Positions 1 through 11,900 of a stretch of DNA of 21,484 nt are shown here, piece after piece. The position numbers were made by a program, and so were the translations under genes. The notes beneath the pieces are model-generated. The model had not been told where the DNA came from. It was given only the letters and a program-made list of their open reading frames with translations, and searched no databases. The stretch covers positions 1 to 21,484 of the forward strand of contig JAEZKP010000039.1 of the NCBI GenBank assembly GCA_023436145.1. The letters are read 5' to 3'. How positions within the stretch are numbered: position 1 is the first letter of the stretch; each line of letters starts with the position of its first letter. This DNA is from Fibrobacterota bacterium (GTDB taxonomy: Bacteria; Fibrobacterota; Chitinivibrionia; Chitinivibrionales; Chitinispirillaceae).

Positions 1-1482
1 AAAGTTGAAATAATTCCCACTGGAGTGGCTACTGCCTCACTTCCGTGGGGAAATAAAAAGGAAAAACCAATTACCATAATCGGAACTAAGCGTATCCGTG
101 ATGAAATGGAAGCTGGTTGTCTTCAACAGGCAATCAATTCCAGGAGTGCGCCAGGAGTTACGGACTTGGTGGTTAATCCGGATGCACATCAGGGTTATGG
201 AGCACCGATAGGATCTGTGCTGGTTTCACCGACGCATATCTACCCTGGTCCTGTAGGTGTGGATATAAAATGTTCCATGAGTTTATTGCAGTTGGATTTA
301 TCTGAAGATGATATCAGAGATAAAAGAGTACGCAGGGAATTGATCTCTGCGATCACTGAAAGAATACCAACCGGAGCAGGAGCGGGACAGAGAGATGTCA
401 GGAAATCCCGGAGGATTGCTACTGAATTAGCTGTAAAGGCAGTAGTGGAAGGCGCATCGAGTAATGTATGTAAGCAGATGGGGATTCCTGAGGAATGGGC
501 ACTTCGTTGTGAGGATTCATTTCACCGGGGGCATGACGGTTCGGTTGACAGTCTGAAAAAACGGCTTGAGTTTCTGCAGCATAAAATATTCAAAAATTTC
601 GAAGAAAAATTGAGTCAGTTAGGCTCCTATGGCGGTGGAAATCATTTTGGCGAATGTGAAGTGATTAAGCTTGTGGAAGGAGAGAAAGAGAAGAAAACTG
701 CGCAATGTTTTAGTTTAAAGGATGGTGCAGTTGCCTTTTTTTCTCATTGTGGGTCACGCGGTTTTGGTAATATTTTAGCCAGAAATCAGTTCAAGCATCT
801 TGAGGAGTACTTCGTAAGAAAAGGAATCTCATTCCCGGCAAACGACAGGCATCTGGTTTATGCTTCTTTAGGATCGGAGCTGGCTGATGAATATCTGGAT
901 GATATGGCACTCGGTGCCAATTTTGCTACGGTCAATCATCTGCTTATCAATGCCCTTGTGCTTGAGGCTTTTCAGGAGATATTTCCCGGAGTTCGCGGAG
1001 ATCTGGTCTATCTGATAAGTCACAATATTGCCCGCAAAGAAAAAATGGGAAATAGAGATGTCTGGGTACACCGTAAAGGTGCGACACGGGCATTTCCTGC
1101 TTTTCATCCTGCACTTAGTAACACTCCTTATTACAAAACGGGGCACCCGGTGTTACTTCCCGGTGATCCGGTTTCAGGATCAGTTGTCATGGTAGCTGAT
1201 TCCGGTGCAGAAAAGAGCTGTTTCAGTGTCAATCATGGAGCTGGAAGGCAGATGGGTAGAAAGGCAGCATTCAGGCAACTGGATCAGGGGCAAGTGGACA
1301 GGCTGTTTAATGACAACGATATATTGACTAACTGCAGGCAATATCCCAAAGATGAAGCTCCTGCGGCTTATAAAGATTTCAGCGAGGTTGTTAAAAGTGT
1401 GGAACAGGCTGGATTGGCTCATACTATAGCCAGATTAAATGCCAGATTTGTTATTAAAGATTCTTCGGCGGCAGATGATTAA
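1..1482 (+). CDS. rtcB: RNA-splicing ligase RtcB (5' end probably outside window)
   Basis: RtcB is a GTP- and Mn2+-dependent RNA ligase that joins 2',3'-cyclic-phosphate or 3'-phosphate ends to 5'-OH ends in RNA repair and tRNA splicing. Counting from the GTG at 25, the metal and guanylate residues are all visible: D80 and C83 in GVDIKCSM, H207 in GGGNHFGE, H241 in SHCGSRG, H333 in ISHN, and the guanylated histidine H404 in SVNHGAGRQMGR. The motif HRKGATRAFP is also present. The frame is open to the left edge of the window (KVEIIPTG before the GTG), and the GGAG there touches the GTG, too close to serve as its ribosome binding site. The true start is therefore probably upstream. Length from GTG (485 residues) fits the longer RtcB branch. 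rtcA follows after 74 bases on the same strand, the classic repair-operon order. Family assignment is very secure; the start is not. Confidence 0.96.
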   Translation, partial: KVEIIPTGVATASLPWGNKKEKPITIIGTKRIRDEMEAGCLQQAINSRSAPGVTDLVVNPDAHQGYGAPIGSVLVSPTHIYPGPVGVDIKCSMSLLQLDLSEDDIRDKRVRRELISAITERIPTGAGAGQRDVRKSRRIATELAVKAVVEGASSNVCKQMGIPEEWALRCEDSFHRGHDGSVDSLKKRLEFLQHKIFKNFEEKLSQLGSYGGGNHFGECEVIKLVEGEKEKKTAQCFSLKDGAVAFFSHCGSRGFGNILARNQFKHLEEYFVRKGISFPANDRHLVYASLGSELADEYLDDMALGANFATVNHLLINALVLEAFQEIFPGVRGDLVYLISHNIARKEKMGNRDVWVHRKGATRAFPAFHPALSNTPYYKTGHPVLLPGDPVSGSVVMVADSGAEKSCFSVNHGAGRQMGRKAAFRQLDQGQVDRLFNDNDILTNCRQYPKDEAPAAYKDFSEVVKSVEQAGLAHTIARLNARFVIKDSSAADD

Positions 1483-1556
1483 GTCTGAAATCCCCAGCCC
1501 GATGAGATTGCAGAATTGAGCTGCTGACTCCAGGCACCTGCACAGATTCAATCACA

Positions 1557-2588
1557 ATGTATAACGAGAACAGGCCTATGATAACAATTGATGGTTCACT
1601 GGGAGAAGGTGGGGGACAGATCCTTCGTACATCTCTTTCTTTATCACTGATAACCGGAACCCCATTCCGGATTGTAAATATTCGGGCTAAACGAAAAAAA
1701 CCTGGTTTGATGCGCCAGCATTTGGCTGCTGTCAAGGCTGCAGCTATTATCGGTAGTGCAGAAGTGGAGGGTGATAATATAGAAAGTATGGAGATCTCGT
1801 TTAAGCCAGGAAAAGTTCGACCAGGAAAATATGATTTCAGGATTGGTTCTGCAGGAAGTGCCACTCTGGTTTTTCAGACATTACTTCCTGCTCTGATGAT
1901 TGCTTCAGAAGAAAGTCAATTGAGTTTTGAAGGGGGTACCCACAATCCATTCGCGCCTCCCTGGGATTTTCTGGTAAAGACATTTTTACCGCAGATTAAT
2001 AAAATGGGGCCAACTGTAAATACTGAACTTGTTTGCCCGGGTTTTTATCCTGCGGGAGGTGGAAAATTTACTGCTTCTATTAAACCATCGGAACTGACCG
2101 GATTGGAGCTGATGGAACGTGGGCAGATTCTTGATAAGAGGGTTAGGGCATTGGTTTCAAAAATTCCTCTAAATGTAGCAAAGCGGGAATTGAACACTGC
2201 CGGCAATATACTTGACATATCAAATGACAATCTGGTAGCACAGGGAATTGTGAATGCCTGTGGACCTGGCAACGTGGTTTTTGTTGAAATAGAATCAGAA
2301 AATATAACGGAAGTTTTCACCGGTTTTGGAGAACGGGGCATACCTGCAGAGATGGTTTCAAGGAAAGTGGCTCAAGAGGTGCAGGGGTATCTGTCCGCCA
2401 ATGTGCCTGTCGATTATCATCTGGCTGACCAGCTAATGGTACCACTGGCAATAGCCGGGAAGGGAAGTTATAAGACATTGCCTTTGACAGAACATTCCAG
2501 AACAAATCTTAAAGTAATTGAAAAATTCTGTGGTTGCAATGTGTGTATAAGAGAACTGAAAGATACTTGCCTAGTTAGTTTCGGCTGA
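1557..2588 (+). CDS. rtcA: RNA 3'-terminal phosphate cyclase RtcA
   Basis: RtcA uses ATP to convert an RNA 3'-phosphate into a 2',3'-cyclic phosphate through an AMP-histidine intermediate, giving ends that RtcB can use. The N-terminal signature IDGSLGEGGGQILR (residues 11-24), RAKRKKPGLMRQHLAAVKA (43-61), the glycine/serine-rich FRIGSAGSATLVFQ segment and GGTHNPFAPPWDF are typical of the family. The C-terminal HLADQLMVPLAIAG is followed by TEHSRTN, whose H313 is the expected adenylated histidine. At 343 residues it has normal family length. A second ATG at 1578 (MITIDGS) places the start close to where many family members begin and may be the real one; neither start has a strong ribosome binding site. 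It lies 74 bases after rtcB and is probably cotranscribed. No RtcR-type regulator or archease is visible in the window. Confidence 0.95.
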   Translation: MYNENRPMITIDGSLGEGGGQILRTSLSLSLITGTPFRIVNIRAKRKKPGLMRQHLAAVKAAAIIGSAEVEGDNIESMEISFKPGKVRPGKYDFRIGSAGSATLVFQTLLPALMIASEESQLSFEGGTHNPFAPPWDFLVKTFLPQINKMGPTVNTELVCPGFYPAGGGKFTASIKPSELTGLELMERGQILDKRVRALVSKIPLNVAKRELNTAGNILDISNDNLVAQGIVNACGPGNVVFVEIESENITEVFTGFGERGIPAEMVSRKVAQEVQGYLSANVPVDYHLADQLMVPLAIAGKGSYKTLPLTEHSRTNLKVIEKFCGCNVCIRELKDTCLVSFG

Positions 2589-2724
2589 TATATCGAAGAA
2601 TAATGGAAATAGCTGAGAATAATACCGAATATGCAAGGTTGGAATGGGAATATTGTGATAGTGTTTAAATATTTTTTGCTGGTGGAGATTGCAGAAGATT
2701 TTGATTACTCGATAATGTGACTAT

Positions 2725-2759
2725 AAAAAAGAATCGCCGGGAACGAATCCCGGCGCTTC
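2725..2759 (-). terminator. Hairpin with T-tract, minus-strand terminator
   Basis: A perfect 7-bp stem CGCCGGG / CCCGGCG (2735-2741 with 2749-2755) has a 7-base loop. It extends by three more pairs beyond one mismatch (2731-2733 with 2757-2759). Read on the minus strand it is followed by a run of six T (2725-2730), the form of an intrinsic terminator. On the plus strand no T-run follows, so it would serve rtcA poorly. It lies about 140 bases beyond another minus-strand terminator. Confidence 0.65.
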
Positions 2760-2775
2760 CGCTTCACCCAAATTG

Positions 2776-2794
2776 TTGCAAGAGGGACTTGCAA
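2776..2794. repeat. Perfect 7-bp inverted repeat
   Basis: TTGCAAG and CTTGCAA flank a 5-base loop. On the minus strand this hairpin sits just ahead of the terminator hairpin at 2725-2759, so the two could form the body and end of a short RNA. This is structural evidence only; no function is recognised. Confidence 0.4.
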
Positions 2795-2886
2795 AGGTAG
2801 GATCTATAAAATAAACATGTTTTCATGAAGACGCAAGAACTATTTCAAAAAAGTGTAGTAATTTTTTAAAAAAATCATTTTGAGAT

Positions 2887-2917
2887 AAAATAAAAAGGGA
2901 GGTCACCAGGACCTCCC
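2887..2917 (-). terminator. Intrinsic terminator of the giant protease gene
   Basis: A perfect 8-bp stem GGGAGGTC / GACCTCCC (2897-2904 with 2910-2917) with a 5-base loop is followed, on the minus strand, by TTTTTATTTTAT. It begins 23 bases after the stop codon of the minus-strand gene ending at 2940, as expected for its terminator. Confidence 0.85.
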
Positions 2918-2939
2918 ATGTTAATTTAATCCAGAAAGA

Positions 2940-5900
2940 TTAACGGGCTGCAGATCTGGGGGGTATAACGAGAAGCGAACATGGAACTGTAAGTGGACCA
3001 GGCCCATATCTTTTAGGATTGACTATCAGAGATCCACTGTAAAGACCTTCTGATAATTTCGTAGCAATTATCCCCAGGTCGATTGTGTAAGTTTCACCTG
3101 AACCCACAATTCCCCAGCCGTAGTATGGTTTTAGCCATTTCATTTCAGAAAAACCTTCATCTGCTGCAATGGATGAAATAGCAAGACCGGTGTTGAATCG
3201 ATTCACTAAATACCCATATTCCGGTTCCAGTATAGAAACTGTGCCCTGATTGTCTGCTATGAAGAGTAAACCGGCTCTTTCTGAAAATGCTAAATCGCTT
3301 ATCCCGTAGAATGATCCAGGAAATGCGTTAACAACTGATCCATCGGTTATTGCCCGTTCCTCGATCGTTTCATAATAATAGTCTGCCACAAAAACCGATT
3401 TTCTGCTTTCAGAATAGGTTAGTGCAGTAGTATAGTATGGCAGTGACCAGGAATTAATCATCTGACCATCATCTTTGTTACAGATGAAGACTTCATTATT
3501 ATACAGATCATAGCCCACAATGATATCATATCCAACACCCAGTCCTAAAAGGAACCTGTTTTTTAAAGCAATAGTTCTGACCACTGTGGCTGAATCTGGA
3601 TTAATAACATAGATCAATGAACCTGAACTATCAGCTGCAGAAGCATAAACATAATTTGGATCTGTTGCTAAGCCCATAATAGTGCTTGAGGAAGGAATTG
3701 AAATGCCATTTTCGCTTATTTGGCCAGTGACTGGATCCATCGAATAGATTAAAGAGCCAGAAGTAACCAAAATCTTTGCATCGGATGGTTCTTTGGAACC
3801 GAATCGAGTGGGGCTGGCTCTGTCTTCAATAGTGAAAACCGAGAACTCATATTCAGCTTCTCCAGAATTAGTAATAGTGATGGTATTATTACTTGTCATT
3901 CCTGATTCCAGGGTATCTCTGAAAATCTCGGGTTTTATGGAGATTACAGGTGGGTTTATGCCGATTCCATAAGCATTCAACAAAAGATTGGAGGCGTTGG
4001 AAGCATTTGAGCTGATTGTAATTAGGGCTGCATCGATGCCTCTTGAGGATGGAGTGTATACGGGGAAGATTTTTGTCGCAGAATAGGGTGGTATTTTAAA
4101 GGGAACTGGTTGAGAGATAATACTGATTTCTTTAGAAGAAGAACTGATTTTTTTGATCGTGGTGGTATCATTACTGTTGTTTTCCAGTGAAATGGTTTCT
4201 TTTCTCGAACTGCCCACGGCTACATTTCCGAAATTCACATTTTCAGGATCTACAACAAGTTTCTTCAGAGGTTTGACTTTTAATTTGCAGTTTACCACGA
4301 ATGGTCCGGGTGTTTTTCCCTGAGGGTGTTCAAAAATCAGATTGGCAGCGTAGTTTCCAGGGAGCATTTTTGTACTGTTGATTTTAACTGCAATTGACAA
4401 AGAACCACCTTTGGGCACTACTCCGGTTTTGATCACAGGCCTTATCCATTCTCTCAGATTGACTTCATCAGAGGCAAGAGAATATATATAGTTCACATAG
4501 ATAAAACCTAAATAGTAACCATTTTGGGGATCAAGGAAGTAGATTGAATAACCATCGGAAACCATGAGCATTCTGGCATCAGAGGAATATGCGATAGCCG
4601 TAATATAATTGTGATATTCAAAGCTGTTAATGAGTGATCCATCTTCTATAGAGTGCTCCTCAATTTTCTGATTATTGGCAATGAAAATTGAATTCCGATG
4701 GGAGCAGTATGTAAAATCAATGTTATAGCCGGGACATTTAAAGGTATTCAGAAGCTCTTCGGAACTCTTGTTTATCACATAAAAAGTTCCATTTTCCCCT
4801 GTACCTATCAGCTTATCATCGGTTACTGCCAATCCATAGATTCCATATGCAGGAAAGTTGATGGATTTTATTATATAGCGTTTCTCCGGATCGACTACCT
4901 GGATAAAATTGGAATATCTGTATGCCATATAAATATATTCCCCATCAAAGGCAAGTGCGCTTGCATCGGTGTAGAAAAGTATTGTATCTATTATCTTTCC
5001 ATTGACGGGATCAAGTTTCACAAGATGATCATCGGAAACAGCATAAAGTTTTGTAGACATTGGGTTGTTTGTTGCATCGGTTATCGAAGATACTTCGAAT
5101 GGATAATCCGCACCACCACTGTTTTTAAGTTCAATTGCTTGATAGGATTGAAGATCAGGTAATGTGGTAAGGGAAATCGATTTAGGAGTTATGCTTATCT
5201 TAGGTGGTTTGACAGTGGTTGCTGATACCGGAATTAAGAGTACCGGATTATCAGTCGCATTGCTTTTTACAGTGATGATACCCTGTACAGTTCCGGTTTT
5301 TTTAGGTGTGCACCTGATAATAAAGGGGATGCTGTCAAATGGATTGACTGTCACTGGGCAGCTTGATGCTATAGTAAATACATTGTTATTTGAGCTTGCT
5401 GATGAAACAGTTGTCGCAGCATTTCCATTATTTACAAGGTAAATAACGGTTGAATCGGTTCCTCCATTCCAGACTTCAGGAAAATTTATGGACAGTGGAT
5501 TACTATGTAATCTGTTTGACTCAGATACAGAAATTGTGCAGGGAATGGAGATGTCGTCAAGAATGCCTGGAGTATGTTGCAGAATAATCCGGGCAAAATG
5601 ATTACCGGATACCAGTTTTTCAGTAGAGATTGCCATATTTAAGGCGAAATCTTTACCTGCAGGAATAATCCCCTCTGTTGCCTGGGGGTTAAGCCATTTA
5701 GGTTTACTCATGGCTTCATCTGCAGCGATTGACCTTATTCCATACATAAGAGGATACGCTTTAATTACTGATCCGCTCTGCAAATCTATAGCATAAACGA
5801 TATCATCCCAGGATAATGCAAAAAACAATTCTGCAGAAGCGGAATAAGACAAGCTGTGAATATAATAGACACCAGTCGTATATGAGTTCAGTAAATTTCC

Positions 5901-8900
5901 TGTCATCAGGTCGTATTCGTAGATAACATCGTAACCATCACTGATAAAAACAGAATTTTTTGATTCATTACAAGCCAAACCCAATAGATAATTGGAATAC
6001 CAGGATGTAATAGTATTACCTGTTATTTTGTCGATCACAAATACTATCTCGTTGTATGCATCTGCAGCTACGATATACTGTTCTGTAACCCCGATAGCTT
6101 CCATGTATCTGCACTCTGGAACATTTATAGTACGAACCAGTTTTTTTGAGCTGATGTCAAATATGTTAATATCATCATAACCGGAAGTATAATAGACATA
6201 TTTTCCATCATAAGCCATTCCATAGATGTAACCTGTGTTGTCCAAAATGATAGAATCAAGGAAATTGCCATTTTCAGGATCTATTTTAACCAGCATATTG
6301 TTCGGGTAGAAATATCCATATAGTTCTGCATCAGCCATATTACCCAGAGATGTTCCTCTGTTTATTTTTGCTTCTACTTTGAATTGATAATCTGCACCAC
6401 CTGAATTTGTAATCGTTATGGTTGAAGTATCCTCAATGCCATAGTCGAGTGTTTTTTTAAGGAATTTTGGATTAAAGGATATTACCGGCGGAGTTACACA
6501 TTTACCGCTCAGGTTAACCGTAAGTGAGGGATTATCATCAGCATCACTTGAGATAAGTGCAACTGCACTGATATGATCTGAAGCATCTGTTGGTGAAAAA
6601 GTAACTGGTAAAAGCAGGGTGTCGAAGGGCCGGATAAAAGCAGGGAATTTCATTTCAGAGTTGAATAAAGAATTATCAAAGCTGCAGCCTGAGACTGTTA
6701 CCAGGTCATTACATTGGTTTACCAGAATAATGTGTATGGTACTGTCTCTTCTTTCCCAGATTTTTCCGAAATCCAAATTTTCATTTTCTGCATAGACTGA
6801 TTTACAGCCAGCTATTTCTGCATTTACATTTACACTCAGGGCTGGATTAAACGGATCATTGGTGTTAAATATAACATCAGCTTCCCAGGTCCCTGCAGCG
6901 CACTTCTCGGGGTTCACAGTTACTGTGAATTCACGGTTGCCAGAAGAGGGAATTGAATCTTTATCTCTTGGAGTTATGGAAATCCAGCCGGCCCCGGTAA
7001 GGTCAAGCAGTTTCTTTACATTTAGCCTACCGCCGGTAACTGTAATTCCCTTCATTGAAGAAATGGTGTCAACTGAACTGAGCACTGCATTTTTAATTTC
7101 CAGACTGGACAATCCAGGATTACTGCTCCAGCTTAGACCTATAGCACCGGATACATGGGGAGCAGCCATGGAAGTACCTGAGTAGAATTGGTAATTATTA
7201 TCAGGGGTTGAACTCAGGATCTCAACTCCTGGAGCAGCGAGATCTACCGATCTCAATCCATAATTGGAGAAATCTGCTTTTTTATCAAAATGATCTGTAG
7301 CAGCAACGGAAATGATATTATCCAGATCATAACTTGCAGGATAATGAGGGTAAAGATCGTTATCTGAATAATCGTTGCCAGCTGCAGCGATAAAAATACC
7401 AGATTGGGCAATGACTTCCTCCAGGGCTTGTGAATAAGCACCACCACCCCAGCTGTTACTGGTAAGAGGAACATTCATAGCAGTGGCATAATTAACTGCA
7501 TCGATAGCATCAGAAGTGTAACCTGAACCAAAATCATCCAGAAATTTAATAGCCATGATTCTGGCATTCCACATGACACCGCAAACCCCAATTTCATTAT
7601 TTCCTTCTGCAGCAATTATACCGCTGCAATGAGTCCCATGACCATCGCCATCCATGGGATCATTATCATCGTAGGCGAAATCCCACCCATAATAATCATC
7701 TATAAATCCATTTCCATCATCGTCAATTCCATTATCAGGGATCTCACCGAGATTATGCCACATATTACCAGCAAGATCCGGATGCAGGTAGTCTACACCG
7801 GTGTCAATAACCCCGATGATTATCTCTTCGCCGTTTCCGGTGAATGAATCCCAGGCTTCCACAGCATCGATATCTGCATCTGCAGTTCCACCGGTTTGGC
7901 CATAGTTATTCATTCCATACTGCTCTTTGAACCTTGAATCATTTGGTATCCTGACAGCTTTCACCTGATAATCTGGTTCCGCAAATTCCACATTAGGATC
8001 TTTACTCAGTGTTTTAATAGCATCAAATACGGCATTTCGTCCGTTGATGCTGAGTTCAAGCCTGAACAAAGTTCTTGTTGTAAAAACTTTGTTTCTGGTG
8101 ACTGGGTTTACTCCTTTTGCCAGCTCAACCACTTTTTGCACTCCTGCCTGAGAAAGAATATTCGGTAAAGCAAAACCACTTGCACCTTTTTTCAGCCCGA
8201 TAATGACTCTGTTCTCTGCGAAAGCATGTTTATAATTTCGGGGACTGTAAATAAATCCTTTACGTATTTTAGATTCTGCAGGATGTGTCATCTGATATTT
8301 GGGTTTGTTTTTCTGATGAATCGCAATTGAATAATCGAGTACAGCAGCTCCTGTATTTGACAATACAATCGTTTTGTCTGCTGGTGAATCATTAGGATTA
8401 AAGCTGAAATTAAGGGTTGAAGGTTCGACGACAGCCTTGGGGCCTTCTGTTGCATTTCCGGATAAAGGTATAGAAATGCTGCTGTTATCCTCTGCATCAC
8501 TGTTAATAATCAGAGTGGCATTATAATTATCAATCGCAGATGGCTTGAATACAACTCTTAAATTGGCTGATTTCTTTGCCTTTACTTTGATAGGAACCGA
8601 TTCAATGCAAAAGAATACTGGGTTATCTATTGTTAAAGATGTTAAAGTGGTGGTTTCTGTACCATCATTTATAAGGGTCAGAACTGATGTGTCGGAATTC
8701 CCATACCAAACATTGTCGAAGTGCAATGATGTGGGAGTAGTTTGCAGGCTGCGGTAGCCATCGACAGTCATATTGACCGGAATTTTAAAAGGGGTTACTG
8801 CGGCTGGATCATTATGAGAGATTTTGATTTCTCCAGTGTATAATCCTCCGAACAGATTCTGTGAATTCAATAATACATTGAATTGTTCTGTTGATCCTGG

Positions 8901-11900
8901 AGCGATATTAAATACCGCATTTTCTGGACTGATACTGAGCCATTTTTTTGTACTCCATTCAAAACAGTTACTTATCATCTGAACAAGATCGCCACTCCAG
9001 TAGCCACTCTCCGGAAATACATTTATTGCTACAATGGGACGATCAGGATTATATGCTCCTGCTAATACCTTATCACATTGGTATGTTCCAAGTGATATTC
9101 CTTTCCCCTGAGTCGATTTTGAACTGGTAACTAACTCTGATTGAATTGTTTTTACACCATGGGTAATTTCATGCTGGATAAATTCGGTAGCTATACAACC
9201 ATAATAAACATCTCCGGTTGAAATCGGACAGTAATCCGGCTGAGAGAATTTTCCTTTTATCTGCCAGTCTCCACCCGGTGAAAATGTGGCAGAGAAAACA
9301 ATTGCCAATCGACCGTTGTCTACATAATCGGCAAGGATATTGCCCAGAAGAACAGGATCAGACCAATAATAGTCGGAACTGAGTAATACACAATCATATT
9401 CCATCAAATAGTCAAGGTTGGGTATGGACGATTTGCAATCCAAGACATCTAAAGATTGTACCGATGGGATTTTCCTTATTTCATTTATAAGCTTATCATT
9501 TTGAGGAACCAGGGTCATTGTGTGAAGGTATAAAACTTTCAGATAAGCATCTGACAAAGGCATGGCAGGAGTAAATGCTTTGGGGAAAATAACTTTTCTG
9601 TTTGTTTTACGACTTTTAGACAGCCATTTTCCAGTGGTGTCATTTTTACCCTCAATTAATTGGGGATTTCGTTTAATCAGAGGTTTACTTAATTGAGAAG
9701 TCCTTAACTCGATTTGAAGAGCAACATCTCCGGTATTGGAAATTTGTACCGGAACAGATGCGGAATCATCAGACTTTAAGATCTGATCGATAACCGAGGG
9801 AGCTACAGCCATCTGTGGACGGTAAAGTCTGAAGTTTAGTTCAGCCGCAGGAGGTATCGATACATTTAAAGTCTCACTGATGAGAAAATCTTTTGCACGA
9901 ACATGAATAGAATATGAGCCCTCTATCAGGTGAAGTGAATAGCTACCTTTATTATTTGTGGTGACGGATCCGGATACTGGTCCGGAATAAATCACAGTTG
10001 CACCACTTACTGGTGTTTCATCAAAATTGGCAATAACATTTCCACTGATTTGGCCTGGGTTAAAGATCTGAATGGGAATTTGTGATCTCCAGGTGCTGTC
10101 GGCGCTTTTTATGAAAAGTTCAAAATTTACAGTGCTGGGAGCAGAACATTGCGAACTAATCTGGAATATAAAAGCACTGTTTATCTGTTGGACATTACCG
10201 CAGCAGGCAACAGGAGCAAGATCTGAAATTGCAGATTGTATTGAAATATTAGCATCGCTGCAAGCAAGGCTGCAGGTGCTGTTTGCAGATGGCAGAGAGC
10301 CGATGTTTTGAATTGTCAGAAACATCTCAATACTCTCTCCCGGATTGCAGAATCCATCATCATTTCCGCCATTCCGATCTAAGATCTGTTTACTATTATA
10401 CGTAAGGTAAGGACCTTCTACCTGTCCTCTGAGCATAGTTGAAGGATCTCCGAAAAGAACAGTTTCATACATGCAGTAACGTATCAGATCATAATTAATA
10501 CACCATATATTATCCTCATGGCTATCGGTATTGATATCGCCGAGTTTCAGAATTCTTTCACTGAAGAAAGCATCCCAGAATTGCCGGTTAAAGCGTTGGC
10601 TTGGCCCATCAAGATTTTCCCGTGATTCATTGTAGGCTCCATATCCGTAAACGGTGTTAAAAACAACAGAGAACATGCCATTTCGTGATGAAGTAGTTAA
10701 GCGTTCTGCCATACAGTCCACGGGAAAATGACCTGGGTAACAACCCTGTGAATAGACAAATACAGGATTGGAATTAGTAAGTGCATCAGATTGTTTGTAT
10801 TCCAGTTTCATAACATAGGTCTCATTTGCGTGACCCAGGTGATTTATGATAGAATATTTATTGGAATTAATGACATTAATAAGGCTTTCTGCTGACCAGT
10901 AAAAAGAATAGTTATCATAAAGAGTGTCGGAGGTGAAAGCAGGGCAGCTTACAAATCCCTCTGTAGAGTAGCCGCAGGTCTTAGAGCCCAACCTGATTTC
11001 TTCCATATAGGGGGAAGCGTAAGCAAATTCACCCGGACCGAATTGAGAGCCTAACTCTTCACCAAGTATACATGATCGGGACAGCCATGGAGCTGCAGGC
11101 GTTTTTTCGTAAGCCAATGTTTTGTAAATAAAGTTTGCCATCTCCTGAGGAGTTTCAGCTGATATTCTGCCCACAGAAAGTTCTGCCATAAGATCTACAT
11201 CTGTGCCCCCCGGTCCATCATTGGGCTCGCCCCAATAAAGATCGCCATCATCATTATATGAACCATCCAGACATTGGAAATACATATCTGATGGAATATA
11301 CTGACCATCGTAGAGATTTCTGTACGGAATAATATCCACATCACCACCCAATACAATGTATTCGGTGTTCCAATGTGAATAGGCATCTATGATAAAATTC
11401 CGTAGCTGTTCGGCTTCGTCGCTTCCCTGGTATTTTGAGTAAATCTCTTCGATAGTTACAACTGTGGCAGTGTAACCTTGAGATTTTCTGTGTTCAATGA
11501 GATCACTAACTGTTACATCGGTATTAGCATCCCGGATAGCTTGAGAGGTGATTAAAACATACGAATACTGTTCGGCAGAGGAACAGATACCATTCATATT
11601 ATTGTCAAATAGAAGCCTACTGGAGTCGTCATAGGAATTAAGTGCATCAGGGTTCTCCACACCCAGCTTAACTGGGTCCAGGCTACTTTTTTTAACAGGA
11701 AGCCCTGGTTTCCAATTAGTTTTTTTATCCTCAACCAGATTGACCTGCAGCACAAGATCTGAAAATACGGTGATTTTACCGGATCTGGGATGGTACTGAA
11801 CCGGATTGATGTTAACGAAGGCGATTCGGACACCTCTTTTCTTCTGTACAGATACCAAAGTCCCATTCACAGCAGGGAAGGGGTCATCTTTTTCATAAAT

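Larger units (their letters stand above)
2589..2939. other. Convergent intergenic region
   Basis: This 351-base stretch separates rtcA from the convergent giant protease gene. It holds two GC-rich hairpins with T-tracts facing the minus direction and a shorter perfect inverted repeat between them, listed separately. A 21-codon open frame (2603-2668, plus) is too short and lacks a clear ribosome binding site. The rest is AT-rich with no coding signal I can support. Confidence 0.7.

Noticed and set aside
2603..2668. A 21-codon frame just after rtcA.
   Set aside because: It is very short, with only a weak upstream GAAG and no family resemblance.
2731..2765. The hairpin CGCCGGG-AACGAAT-CCCGGCG resembles a tRNA T-arm, hinting at a tRNA remnant or attachment site.
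   Set aside because: The loop lacks the TTC of a T-loop on either strand, no matching acceptor strand lies at the right distance, and no anticodon arm is present. The T-run on the minus strand explains it as a terminator.
4698..5162. A 154-codon plus-strand frame inside the propeller region.
   Set aside because: It is antisense to the second beta-propeller of the giant protein; its composition is that of a reverse-complement shadow.
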